This document shows, piece after piece, positions 17,839-26,006 of a stretch of DNA of 64,000 nt. The stretch lies in NCBI RefSeq assembly GCF_018613325.1, contig NZ_JAGGQJ010000004.1:396389-460388 (forward strand). The letters run 5' to 3'. The stretch comes from Bacillus sp. ISL-34. Its GTDB lineage: Bacteria > Bacillota > Bacilli > Bacillales > DSM-1321. How positions within the stretch are numbered: the first letter of the stretch is position 1; each line of letters starts with the position of its first letter. Below the pieces are notes generated by a model, which worked only from the letters and a program-made list of their open reading frames with translations, had not been told where the DNA came from and ran no database searches. A program made the translations under genes and the position numbers.

Positions 17839-17926
17839 TGAAGGTCGAAAAAATTCATGAACGGTCGAAAAAAGTGCAGTGTAGGTCAAAAAACTGCGTT
17901 AACAGCCAAATAAAGTGTGGTGTAGT
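17839..17926 (+). repeat. 20-nt direct-repeat array (GGTCGAAAAAA type), about four units
   Basis: Degenerate units such as GAAGGTCGAAAAAATTCAT, GAACGGTCGAAAAAAGTGCA and GTGTAGGTCAAAAAACTGCG follow at 20-base spacing. The shared core is GGTCGAAAAAA. The same type of unit occurs at 30565 and 35663. Confidence 0.7.
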
Positions 17927-17969
17927 GCTTTTTCCTTGAAATTTATACGGATGAAACCTCATTAGATTG

Positions 17970-18107
17970 AAGGAATTTGCGACACTCCTGCCGAATAACT
18001 GGCTAGCCGAAACCCCCAGGCGCTGGCGGCGAGGAGGCTTGGCAGACAGTCGGCGGAAAGGGAGCGGATTTCTGAAATCAACTGGAACTTTTATTAATTT
18101 GTCTACA
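17970..18107 (-). repeat. Dispersed repeat family 1, copy D
   Basis: Inverted relative to copy A and well conserved: GAATTTGCGACACTCCTGCC, AATAACTGGCTAGCC, GAGGAGGCTTGGCAGACAGT, GGGAGCGGATTTCTGAAATC, ending near AATTTGTCTA. It lacks only the distal TACGAAG-GTTTGC segment. Confidence 0.8.
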
Positions 18108-18112
18108 TTTTG

Positions 18113-18140
18113 AGGAGCCCTTGTTAAAACAAGGGCTCCT
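18113..18140 (-). terminator. Terminator of the alkaline phosphatase gene
   Basis: AGGAGCCCTTG and CAAGGGCTCCT arms with a six-base loop, 20 bp beyond the phosphatase stop on the minus strand, followed there by TCAAAAT. Closely similar to the hairpin at 17771. Confidence 0.65.
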
Positions 18141-18159
18141 TCCCATTCAGAAGTGATGC

Positions 18160-19812
18160 TTATTTAACTGCCTTTAATGCTTGTTCAGAAATATAGAAGT
18201 CTTTTCCGTTGTAAACGGTGATAGCATTTATTTCCTTTTGTTTAGTGGATTTAGGAGTCTTGCTGATCACGATATTCTTATTTGCAGGCAGTTCCACTCT
18301 TTGCTGCCCCTTTTTCGCTACGAAAACTGGGTTATTCGGGTCTGTCACATCTATACGGGTAGAATATCCTTTTTTCTCAAAGGAATCTTTAGCATTCATG
18401 TATAGTTTATTCGATAATTTTTGTAAATCAAAGCCCATAAATTCGGCCATTTTTTTAGCGAGATCTGTATTCTCCACTAATCCAGTCGGTTTTGAAGGGC
18501 CATAAGAATACAGGAATACGTCTTCCCCTGTATGACCGCCTGTTGTAAAGCCAATGTTGGCACGGTTAGCAAGCATCTTTGTCATTTCAGCACCAATGTT
18601 TTTAGAAGAGGTAAGTTTTGCTGTTTCTTCAGAAGTCAGATCATTAAGTCCATACAGGGCTGCTACTTCCTTAAGATTGGAATGATCTGGTTTTAACTTA
18701 CTTAAAGCTCCTTCAACAGTCATCTTCGCTTCCTTTAATGGATCGATATAAGATGATACGGGTGTTTCCGGGTAGGAGGAGTTCGTGTTTACGTTACCCA
18801 TTGTAATTCCGCTGTTTCCATGGTCCGCTACAGCAATGACCATCGTGTTTCCATCATTTTTTGCAAACTTAAGCGCTTCGTTAACGGCATCATCAAAAGC
18901 TAAAGTATCACTAATCATTCCGATTGTGTCGTTTCCGTGAGCAGCCCAGTCAATTTTGCTTCCTTCAACAAATAAGAAGAAGCCATCTTTATCTTTTTTC
19001 AAGGTTTTAAGGGCCTTATTGGTCATATCGGCTAAAGTGGGCTCACTTGGCTTTGTTGTTTCACGATCAAAATCATATGCTAGGGCACTTGGTGCAAAGC
19101 TTCCCCAAATTTTATTCGATTTAGAGTTTAACAGCTCGTCACGGGTTTCAACAAAGTCATACTTGTCTTCATCAAGCACTTCCAAAAGGTTTTCTCCATC
19201 AATTCTTGCATTTTTTGTTTTACCTGGTAAAAGGGATTCTTTGCCCCCTCCCAAAACTACGTCAATCCCCTGATAAACCTGCTGTTCCGCAATATCACCG
19301 TAATTGGTTCGATGTGTCACGTGAGCAGAAAAGCCTGCGGGTGTAGCATGCTGGATTTCAGATGTAGAGATGATGCCAGTTGCCTTTCCCGCTTGTTTCG
19401 CACCCTCCAAAACGTTAGCGACTGGTTTATGGGCATTTTTCGGATTAACCGGATCGAGCCCTGGAGAATTAACGATGGATGGCAGGACACCGACATATTT
19501 ATCATTGGATTTATTTCCTGTCGCAAGCGCTGTTGCTGCAGGAGCTGAGTCTGTAATGGCCGATTCAGCTGAGTATGTACGCATACCGCCAGACAGCATT
19601 TCGTCCATGGCTAGATTATCGCCTTTATACCACCTTGAAAGGGTTGTGGCTCCTGTGCTTGTCCCATCCATCACCATCATGATGACGTTTGTTGGTTCTT
19701 TTTTCTTGTCTTTTGCCTGAACATCTTCCTTCAATGTTGAAATACCCAGTGATGAAATGGCTACCGCGCCAGCTAACGTAATTCCTGCCACTTTTTTGCT
19801 CATTTTCCCCAA
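18160..19812 (-). CDS. Alkaline phosphatase (PhoA superfamily)
   Basis: A secreted alkaline phosphomonoesterase of about 550 residues. The N-terminus is a Sec signal peptide (KKVAGITLAGAVAISSLGIS) cleaved near VQAKD. Metal and catalytic positions are visible: Asp in MVMDGTSTGA, nucleophilic Ser in TDSAPAATAL, IAVADHGNSG, and the late zinc His pair in TGGHTGEDVFLY. It is longer than B. subtilis PhoA/PhoB (about 460) owing to a C-terminal extension after residue 480. A TTG at 19812 has GGAGG eight bases upstream and is the best start; ATG 19803 is too far from it. No convincing PhoP box was found upstream. Confidence 0.9.
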   Translation of the reverse strand: MGKMSKKVAGITLAGAVAISSLGISTLKEDVQAKDKKKEPTNVIMMVMDGTSTGATTLSRWYKGDNLAMDEMLSGGMRTYSAESAITDSAPAATALATGNKSNDKYVGVLPSIVNSPGLDPVNPKNAHKPVANVLEGAKQAGKATGIISTSEIQHATPAGFSAHVTHRTNYGDIAEQQVYQGIDVVLGGGKESLLPGKTKNARIDGENLLEVLDEDKYDFVETRDELLNSKSNKIWGSFAPSALAYDFDRETTKPSEPTLADMTNKALKTLKKDKDGFFLFVEGSKIDWAAHGNDTIGMISDTLAFDDAVNEALKFAKNDGNTMVIAVADHGNSGITMGNVNTNSSYPETPVSSYIDPLKEAKMTVEGALSKLKPDHSNLKEVAALYGLNDLTSEETAKLTSSKNIGAEMTKMLANRANIGFTTGGHTGEDVFLYSYGPSKPTGLVENTDLAKKMAEFMGFDLQKLSNKLYMNAKDSFEKKGYSTRIDVTDPNNPVFVAKKGQQRVELPANKNIVISKTPKSTKQKEINAITVYNGKDFYISEQALKAVK

Positions 19813-19943
19813 AATGATTACCTCCAAAAAACTATACTTAATACATCTTAGGATAAATGCAGTATATTAAGAAATTACTTCATTTAAGTAAAGAAAGGTT
19901 TTTTATCTGTAAATTTTGCTAAACGGCTTGTAGAGTGAACGTT

Positions 19944-19977
19944 AAAAAAGCAGAAGTCTCTAAGACTCTGCTTTTTA
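19944..19977 (-). terminator. Terminator of the VOC gene
   Basis: AAAAAGCAGA(A)GTCT pairs with AGACTCTGCTTTTT (one bulged base), three-base loop, T run on the minus strand. Confidence 0.8.
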
Positions 19978-19986
19978 GTATGCTAT

Positions 19987-20373
19987 TTACCTTTGGAAAA
20001 ATTCAATCCACTCTTTTTCCGGTCCATATACGTAGAAATAGCGATAACCATTTGGAAGGGTGACGATATCTTCATCAATCAGCTCGGTATTATCCAAGCT
20101 TTTGATCCGGGCATATTCTTCTTCGATATCATCCACGGTAATGGCAAAATGGTGGATCGTTGCTTCGGAGGGCAGTGTGTCGCTATATCCCTGAATCAAT
20201 TCTATTTCTGTTTCGTCCGACTCTTCGTAACCCAGGAATGCCAGCTCGATTACCCCATTAGTATGAGGCATGCGTGCTTTTAATTTTAAATCCAGCACAT
20301 CTTGATAAAAGGCGATGGATTTTTCAAGATCTCTTACAACAATGCCAATGTGATCGACCCTTTTCACAGCCAA
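19987..20373 (-). CDS. VOC family (glyoxalase-like) protein
   Basis: A 128-residue protein of the vicinal oxygen chelate fold, two beta-alpha-beta-beta-beta modules. The first metal His is in VDHIGIVVRDLEKSIAFYQD, and the second half has HHFAITVDDIEEEYARI and a C-terminal Glu in KEWIEFFQR. These ligand positions match lactoylglutathione lyase/methylmalonyl-CoA epimerase-like proteins, but the substrate is not predictable. TTG at 20373 is chosen because GGAGG lies eight bases upstream; the ATG twelve codons earlier would place that Shine-Dalgarno inside the gene. Confidence 0.8.
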   Translation of the reverse strand: MAVKRVDHIGIVVRDLEKSIAFYQDVLDLKLKARMPHTNGVIELAFLGYEESDETEIELIQGYSDTLPSEATIHHFAITVDDIEEEYARIKSLDNTELIDEDIVTLPNGYRYFYVYGPEKEWIEFFQR

Positions 20374-20697
20374 GAAAATTTCCTCCTTCATTATATCCAG
20401 GTGCAATATGCTAATATTAGTATATATAAGATTATTCGGAATTAAATTACACTTTTATAGCCGTTTTTTAGATAATTTTTTAAATAATGTTAATAAAGGG
20501 AAAATGTTGGTGAATAATGATAAATGACAAAAGACGTTAAGGGAAAATACTTTTCTTCCATAATATCTTTTGACTGATTCTTTTCTTGGAAAGAATGGAA
20601 ATTATCATTTTCCAGGGCAAAAATTTGTTTCTAAATGGAATAGTCGATATACTATGGAAACAACTCCATTATTAATGGATATGAGAGGAGAGATAGT
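20374..20697. other. Intergenic stretch between divergent genes, no gene seen
   Basis: 324 bp, AT-rich, presumably holding the promoters of the VOC gene (leftwards) and the DUF1292 gene (rightwards). No clear operator, riboswitch or repeat was recognised. Confidence 0.4.
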
Positions 20698-20967
20698 ATG
20701 GGAAAAATACGTGAAGGTGAAATTTTCACCCTTACTGATGACAGTGATGAAGGCCATGAAGTTGAGGTTTTAGGATCATTGGATGTAGAAGGTACGGAAT
20801 ATGTTGCAGTAGGTTTGCTTGAAGATATTGAAGAGGATACAGAGGAAGATATCGATATTTTCTTTTTCAGGGTCGAAGGCGAAGGTGAGCTGCTCGATAT
20901 CGAATCGGACGAAGAGTTCGAAAAGGTATCAAAGGCGTTTGAAGCGGCATTTGAAGCGAAAGAATGA
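20698..20967 (+). CDS. DUF1292 protein (YrzB-like)
   Basis: An 89-residue, strongly acidic cytoplasmic protein of the DUF1292 family, whose best known Bacillus member is YrzB. The fold is a small beta barrel (EGEIFTLTDDSDEGHEVEVL; EYVAVGLLED) followed by an acidic helix (DEEFEKVSKAFEAAFEAKE). Function is not established. It starts with GAGGAGAGATAGT upstream and is followed by a terminator. Confidence 0.88.
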   Translation: MGKIREGEIFTLTDDSDEGHEVEVLGSLDVEGTEYVAVGLLEDIEEDTEEDIDIFFFRVEGEGELLDIESDEEFEKVSKAFEAAFEAKE

Positions 20968-20978
20968 CAAGATAAAAG

Positions 20979-21005
20979 ACGGCACAATGTGTGCCGCCTT
21001 TTTTA
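20979..21005 (+). terminator. Terminator after the DUF1292 gene
   Basis: CGGCACA and TGTGCCG arms, three-base loop, then CCTTTTTT. Confidence 0.85.
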
Positions 21006-21018
21006 TATGTATAAAGAA

Positions 21019-21079
21019 AGTATTGGCCCCGCCTTCGCCAAATACCATGATAGCCACGCGTGCTATCCAGCCTTACTTA
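21019..21079 (+). repeat. Dispersed repeat family 2, copy 2
   Basis: Begins AGTATTGGCCCCGCCTTCGC and includes GATAGCCACGCGTGCTATC, a hairpin-forming segment. It aligns along its length with 10352-10411. Confidence 0.7.
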
Positions 21080-21189
21080 AGTATAGGGTTGTATTATTGA
21101 ATGGACGTGTACTCCGTATGAAGATTTTATTAAAAAACGGAGGTTTTTTCCATATCCAAGGCATAGGATAAAAAAGTGGAGGTGATGGG

Positions 21190-21618
21190 ATGGCCGTTGT
21201 AAAGCACACTGATGCCGATATTGCCTTATTGGCAAGATTGCTTAGAGCGGAAGGCGAGGGCGAAGGTGATCAGGGCATGTTGATGATCGGTAATGTAGGG
21301 ATCAACCGGATTAGGTCGAATTGTTCCGATTTCAAAGGGTTGAGGACGATTCCAGACATGATTTATCAGGAGCATGCCTTTGAAGCTGTACAAAAGGGGT
21401 ATTTTTATCAGCGAGCAAGGGATAGGGAAAAAAGGCTTGCACGACGCAGTGTGAATGGTGAAAGGATATGGCCCTCGAAATTTAGCCTATGGTACTTCAG
21501 GCCACCGGGAGATTGTCCGGCAACATGGTATAATCAGCCACTGGTTGGGCGTTTCAAGCTTCATTGCTTTTATGAACCAACTGGTGCAGAATGTCCAAAT
21601 ATTTATAATACATTTTAA
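21190..21618 (+). CDS. cwlJ: Spore cortex-lytic cell wall hydrolase CwlJ
   Basis: A 142-residue SleB-family lytic enzyme, exactly the length of B. subtilis CwlJ and collinear with it (MAVVKHTDADIALLARLLRA; EGEGEGDQGMLMIGNVGINR; SLWYFRPPGDCPATWYNQP; ending NIYNTF). The catalytic Glu is expected in the LRAEGEGEGDQG segment. CwlJ sits in the spore coat and breaks down the cortex during germination, notably with calcium dipicolinate. As in other CwlJ proteins there is no signal peptide. In B. subtilis cwlJ is followed by gerQ, which is not the next gene here. The start follows GTGGAGGTGATGGG. Confidence 0.96.
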   Translation: MAVVKHTDADIALLARLLRAEGEGEGDQGMLMIGNVGINRIRSNCSDFKGLRTIPDMIYQEHAFEAVQKGYFYQRARDREKRLARRSVNGERIWPSKFSLWYFRPPGDCPATWYNQPLVGRFKLHCFYEPTGAECPNIYNTF

Positions 21619-21762
21619 GGAAGCGGCTGAACCTTATGGAGGTTTGGCTTCTTTGTGCATCAATCCTTAACCTGGAAAAATCGTATGATAAAACTGGCAA
21701 ATGATTTACTGATACTGTAAAATTGAGACTGTAAATTTCCGGATAAGAAAGGAATAAAAAAA

Positions 21763-23235
21763 TTGATGAGTAAAAGGCTTATTAATTATGGACAAGGGCA
21801 AATGGGAGAACAGCCGGAGGATAATACCGAGAAACTTAAGTCTTTCATGGAGAACAACCCGGACGCGATTTCCATTGTTGATCTGGAAGGAAAGACCCTT
21901 CAAGTGAATGCAGCTTTTGAAGAGTTTTTCGGTTGGACGAATGAAGAGCTCATTGGCATGCCGTTTCCAATTATTCCAGAATTCTTGAAGGAGTCAGTCA
22001 ATGAATTACATGACCAGATTAAGGCAGGGGTTCAGAAGAAAGGCTTTGAAACGGTCAGGCTAAAGAAGAACGGCCAGTTAATCGATGTAAGCATCTCCCT
22101 GTTCAATATCCGGGATAATGAAAATGAGCCGTGCGCACTGGTTTTCGTTTATCGGGATATCACGAATCAAAAACTTGCTGAAGCTGCCTTGAAGGAAAGT
22201 GAACAAAGGTATCGCAGTATAGTCGAGATGTCACCTGAAGCGATTTTTGTACATCGCAATGGGATCATCGAGTATATGAATCCCATGGGGGCAAAAATGC
22301 TTGGGATGGATAGTGTGGAAGATATTATCGGTAAATCGGTTTTTCAGTTCGTTCACCTGGATTCCCGGGAAAGTGTACAAAAAAGAATCGATATCATGAG
22401 GGATGATCATCAGGCAGTTGGTTTACTGGAACAAAAGTTCATTCGACTTGACGGACAAGTATTTTATGGAGAAACACTCGGTCTTCCGATTATATATAAA
22501 GGTCAACCGGCCATACAGGTATTTTGCAGGGATATTACGGAGCGTAAAAAGACCGAAGAACTGCTCTGTAAATCCAATATGTTATCGGCGGTAGGACAGA
22601 TGGCTGCGGGCATCGCACATGAAATAAGAAATCCATTAACTACGGTCAAAGGTTTTTTACAATTATTAAGGGAAGACCCTGAGCAAAAGGACTATCTTGA
22701 AATGATGGTAAGTGAAGTAGAAAAAATCGAAACCCTGGCCAATGAGTTTTTAAGTTTAGCAGAGCCTGAAGCGAAGGTTTGTGAATTCATTCAGCTTAAC
22801 GATATATTGGATAGTGTGATTACATTAGCCGAGTTTCAAGCGATATTGAATGATGTTGAAATCATCAAGGAATATAATCCAGATTCGGCGGCATCTGTCT
22901 TTGGCGAACCGAATCAGTTAAAACAAGTATTCACGAATGTGGTCAATAATGCGATAGAAGCCATGCCGAATGGCGGCAAACTTCATATACAATTAAACCA
23001 TGAAGGGGACTCTGCAATGATCCGATTCATAGATCAAGGCTGCGGAATCTCAAATGAGCGCATGAAGCATCTAGGGCAGCCTTTTTATAGCACCTCTGAA
23101 AAAGGAACGGGATTTGGGCTCACGGTCAGTACTAAAATCATCCATGAGCATAATGGGGAAATTCATTTCAGCAGCGAAGTGGGAGAAGGGACGATTGTAG
23201 ATATCAGTCTCCCTATCAATGAAAGTTCACAATGA
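21763..23235 (+). CDS. PAS-domain sensor histidine kinase (KinA/KinE-like, orphan)
   Basis: A 490-residue soluble histidine kinase without transmembrane helices. Two PAS domains lie at about residues 25-140 and 147-265 (NNPDAISIVDLEGKTLQVNA; MSPEAIFVHRNGIIEYMNP). The HisKA phosphoacceptor is AAGIAHEIRNPLTTVKGFLQ, near residue 280, followed by the HATPase N box (NVVNNAIEAMPNGG), G1 (DQGCGIS) and G2 (KGTGFGLTVS). No response regulator is adjacent, as for the Bacillus sporulation phosphorelay kinases. The position next to cwlJ fits a sporulation link, but this is inference. The start is the tandem TTG-ATG at 21763/21766 after AGAAAGGA. Confidence 0.92.
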   Translation: MMSKRLINYGQGQMGEQPEDNTEKLKSFMENNPDAISIVDLEGKTLQVNAAFEEFFGWTNEELIGMPFPIIPEFLKESVNELHDQIKAGVQKKGFETVRLKKNGQLIDVSISLFNIRDNENEPCALVFVYRDITNQKLAEAALKESEQRYRSIVEMSPEAIFVHRNGIIEYMNPMGAKMLGMDSVEDIIGKSVFQFVHLDSRESVQKRIDIMRDDHQAVGLLEQKFIRLDGQVFYGETLGLPIIYKGQPAIQVFCRDITERKKTEELLCKSNMLSAVGQMAAGIAHEIRNPLTTVKGFLQLLREDPEQKDYLEMMVSEVEKIETLANEFLSLAEPEAKVCEFIQLNDILDSVITLAEFQAILNDVEIIKEYNPDSAASVFGEPNQLKQVFTNVVNNAIEAMPNGGKLHIQLNHEGDSAMIRFIDQGCGISNERMKHLGQPFYSTSEKGTGFGLTVSTKIIHEHNGEIHFSSEVGEGTIVDISLPINESSQ

Positions 23236-23268
23236 AAAGTGACGAGAAGCCATGCTCTCGTCACTTTT
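23235..23268. terminator. Bidirectional terminator
   Basis: AAAAGTGACGAGA and TCTCGTCACTTTT arms, eight-base loop, between the convergent kinase and oxidoreductase genes, with runs of A and T at the two sides. Confidence 0.9.
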
Positions 23269-23272
23269 TGGT

Positions 23273-24265
23273 TTATAGCTTTACGATCGTTCTGCCTCTT
23301 GCTTCCCCTTTTAATAGGGTAGGAAGGACGTCAGGCAATTCTTCAAGTGTGATTTCCTGTTGAACGAGCTGTTCTAAATGCTCTAGTTTAAAGTCGGTGG
23401 CAAGGCGATGCCAAACTTTCAATCTTGTATCCATCGGGCAATTGACCGAATCGATCCCAAGTAGATTAACCCCTCTTAAGATGAAAGGAAAGACGGTGGC
23501 AGGAAGGCATGTACCAGCTGTCAATCCACTGACCGCAACAGCTCCGCCATACTTGATTTGACTAAGGACCGATGCTAACGGTTCACCGCCGACGGGATCT
23601 ATAGCCCCGCTCCACTTCTGCTTACCCAGTGCCCGCAGCTTGCCATCATATACATCTTCACGCGATACAATGGTCGCCGCACCGATTTCCTTCAAGTATC
23701 CATGTTCCGATTCTTTCCCTGTACTCGCTTCCACGGAATAGCCAAGTTTGGAAAGGATCGAGACAGCGAAGCTGCCAACCCCCCCAGTTGCACCAGTGAC
23801 GAGAACGCTTCCTTGCTCAGGTTTGAGGTTATTTTCTTCCAATCGCAGAACCGATAGTGCTGCAGTGAAACCAGCCGTTCCGATGGTCATCGCCTCTTTC
23901 ATTGTAAGGCCATCAGGAAGCGGGACGATCCACTCTGCAGGAACACGGGCAAATTGACTATAGCCTCCCGATTGGGAAACACCAATCCCGTAGGAGGTCG
24001 CAATGACTTCGTCTCCTTCTTTAAAGCGGGAATCCTCAGATGAAACGACAACACCAGCCATATCAATTCCCGGAACGATCGGATAGCTGCTGACAATGTT
24101 TCCATTCGGAATTGCTGCAAGGCTATCTTTATAGTTCACACCGGAATAATGAACACGGATGAGCACTTCGCCTTGGGGTAGATCATCAAGTGATAGTTGC
24201 TGAATGTTAACGGTGAATTGATCATCTTGCTTGTTCACGACTAATGCATCAAATTGCTGTAACAT
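23273..24265 (-). CDS. YhdH/AcuI-family quinone oxidoreductase (acrylyl-CoA reductase type)
   Basis: A 330-residue zinc-free medium-chain dehydrogenase. The MDR catalytic domain has VHYSGVNYKDSLAAI and GIDMAGVVVSSEDSRFKEGD, and the NADPH Rossmann motif is VTGATGGVGSFAVSIL. In place of zinc ligands it has the YhdH pattern GVNLLGIDSVNCPMDTRLKVW, which defines the YhdH/AcuI branch that reduces acrylyl-CoA with NADPH. It stands alone, with an AGGGGGAA ribosome-binding site. Substrate in this organism is inferred only from family. Confidence 0.88.
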   Translation of the reverse strand: MLQQFDALVVNKQDDQFTVNIQQLSLDDLPQGEVLIRVHYSGVNYKDSLAAIPNGNIVSSYPIVPGIDMAGVVVSSEDSRFKEGDEVIATSYGIGVSQSGGYSQFARVPAEWIVPLPDGLTMKEAMTIGTAGFTAALSVLRLEENNLKPEQGSVLVTGATGGVGSFAVSILSKLGYSVEASTGKESEHGYLKEIGAATIVSREDVYDGKLRALGKQKWSGAIDPVGGEPLASVLSQIKYGGAVAVSGLTAGTCLPATVFPFILRGVNLLGIDSVNCPMDTRLKVWHRLATDFKLEHLEQLVQQEITLEELPDVLPTLLKGEARGRTIVKL

Positions 24266-24428
24266 GGTTCGTTCCCCCTCATAAATAATGAATCTACCCC
24301 ATTATAAAAGAAAAAATATAGGAATGTATAATGATACAATTCGAAATAAGTAGCGCTCGCTTTTCTTTCTGCTTCTAAAAATGGTACTATTAGATTTGAT
24401 TCAGTTCATATTAAAGGAGATGTTTTAC

Positions 24429-24869
24429 ATGGCTAAAAAAGGATACATACTTATGGAAAATGGAGAAAAAATCGAATTCGACCTTTTCCCGAACGAAGCA
24501 CCGAACACAGTTGCTAACTTTGAAAACTTAGCAAACACAGGATTTTATAATGGCGTAGTCTTTCACCGTGTCATTCCTGGTTTCGTAAGCCAAGGCGGAG
24601 ATCCAACAGGTACAGGCGCAGGCGGAAGCGGCACGCAAATCAAATGTGAAACAGAAGGAAACCCTCACAAACATGAGGCAGGAAGCCTATCAATGGCACA
24701 TGCCGGAAAAGATACAGGCTCAAGCCAATTCTTTATCGTGCACGAACCACAACCGCATCTTAACGGTGTTCACACAGTATTCGGTAAAGTTACATCTGGA
24801 CTAGAAACAGCCAAAGCTATGAAAAATGGCGACAAAATGGAAAAAGTCGAAGTTTTTGACGCTGAATGA
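24429..24869 (+). CDS. ppiB: Peptidyl-prolyl cis-trans isomerase B (cyclophilin)
   Basis: A 146-residue cytosolic cyclophilin that accelerates proline isomerisation in folding. Active-site elements are visible: [20 protein letters not shown] (catalytic Arg), [18 protein letters not shown] (Gln-Phe-Phe substrate pocket), and [11 protein letters not shown]. The length agrees with B. subtilis PpiB (143). ATG 24429 is chosen since AAAGGAGATG precedes it; an in-frame extension 16 codons upstream has no ribosome-binding site. Confidence 0.96.
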   Translation: MAKKGYILMENGEKIEFDLFPNEAPNTVANFENLANTGFYNGVVFHRVIPGFVSQGGDPTGTGAGGSGTQIKCETEGNPHKHEAGSLSMAHAGKDTGSSQFFIVHEPQPHLNGVHTVFGKVTSGLETAKAMKNGDKMEKVEVFDAE

Positions 24870-24878
24870 TGGAAGCGA

Positions 24879-24911
24879 AAAGAGGGGGCATTATGCTCCC
24901 TCTTTTTTTTG
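24879..24911. terminator. ppiB terminator
   Basis: AAAGAGGGGGCA and TGCTCCCTCTTT arms (one G-T), three-base loop and a run of eight T. Confidence 0.92.
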
Positions 24912-24944
24912 CACTGTTCATGAGAAAACAGGGGAAATATAGAG

Positions 24945-25883
24945 TCATTTTGGTGTAATGCTTTCAGTGAAACGATATTTGACCTCTGTCAAGGTTTCTG
25001 AAATATCCCATAATCTTTTTGAAGTTTCTTCATTATATAAGGTATTGATGATATCGTCTTTTCTAGGAAAGCCTTTTCTGCTCTTCTTTCCATCGGGTCC
25101 GATATACTCCCCGCCTGTTAAGGTAGGTTCGGTTGCGGCATAAAGGGTAGGCAATGCTCCCATACTTGCCGGCTGGGTGATGGTTTTCGAAAGAAAATGC
25201 ACGAATCTATTTATGGGTTTGCCAGATCCGCGTGACATGAGATTAGTATGGGAAAGGCCCGGATGACAGGCAACACTGATCTGGCTTGCACCATGCTGGT
25301 TGAATTTGTTCTGCAATTCGCGGGCGAAGAGTAGATTGGCCAGCTTGCTTTGCCCATAGTATCTCATTGGTTTATAACCGTTTTCACCATTTAGGTTTTC
25401 GAAGTCTATATATCCATTGATGGCGGCCAAGCTGCTCAATGTGACCACACGCGATTTTGGCGTAGAAAGGATTCGCGGAAGAAGGAGACCTGTCAAAGCA
25501 AAATGACCGAGATGATTGCTGCCGAATTGCAGCTCGAAACCATCCTTCGTCTTACTGTATGGCGGAATCATCACACCTGCATTATTGATGAGGACGGAGA
25601 GTGAGTCATAGTTTTCCTTAAAGGAATCAGCAAAATGCCGAACGTTGCTTAAATCACTTAAATCCAGCTGCATCACGCGTACATTCGCCATAGGGTGGAC
25701 CGATAAGATTCTATCGACCGCCTTCTCACCCTTTGAAGCATTCCGGACAGCAAGGATGAGCTCTGCCCCCTTACCGGCCAGTGCGAAAGCCGTTTCGAAG
25801 CCAAGGCCACTATTTGCACCAGTAATCACAATGGTTTGCCCTGAAACATCTGCCATTTCTTCACCATTCCACTTTTCAATCAT
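24945..25883 (-). CDS. Short-chain dehydrogenase/reductase (retinol dehydrogenase-like)
   Basis: A 312-residue SDR oxidoreductase. The NAD(P) motif is VITGANSGLGFETA (TGxxxGxG), the second stretch NNAGVM, and the catalytic YxxxK is in MRYYGQSKLANLLFAREL, with Ser in VTLSSLAA. The long C-terminal part (GGEYIGPDGKKSRKGFP) matches the RDH/WW-oxidoreductase-like SDR group; B. subtilis relatives are of unknown substrate. ATG 25883 (MIEKWNGEEM) is chosen because AAAGGTG lies seven bases upstream; the 12-codon extension has no such signal. Confidence 0.87.
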   Translation of the reverse strand: MIEKWNGEEMADVSGQTIVITGANSGLGFETAFALAGKGAELILAVRNASKGEKAVDRILSVHPMANVRVMQLDLSDLSNVRHFADSFKENYDSLSVLINNAGVMIPPYSKTKDGFELQFGSNHLGHFALTGLLLPRILSTPKSRVVTLSSLAAINGYIDFENLNGENGYKPMRYYGQSKLANLLFARELQNKFNQHGASQISVACHPGLSHTNLMSRGSGKPINRFVHFLSKTITQPASMGALPTLYAATEPTLTGGEYIGPDGKKSRKGFPRKDDIINTLYNEETSKRLWDISETLTEVKYRFTESITPK

Positions 25884-26006
25884 CCAACCACACCTTTCCA
25901 CACAGTCTATACCTATCATATACCCAAATAATTCCTATATGTCACATCTGTGGCGGGAACAAAGTGCTGTATCTTATTTTTTTCTGCTGTAACCGGGATT
26001 TTTTAA

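Noticed and set aside
17712..17939. 75-codon frame after rpsN
   Set aside because: It spans a hairpin and the 20-nt repeats, and has no ribosome-binding site.
19828..19920. PhoP box upstream of alkaline phosphatase
   Set aside because: TTTACA-like hexamers are present but not in the required regular spacing.
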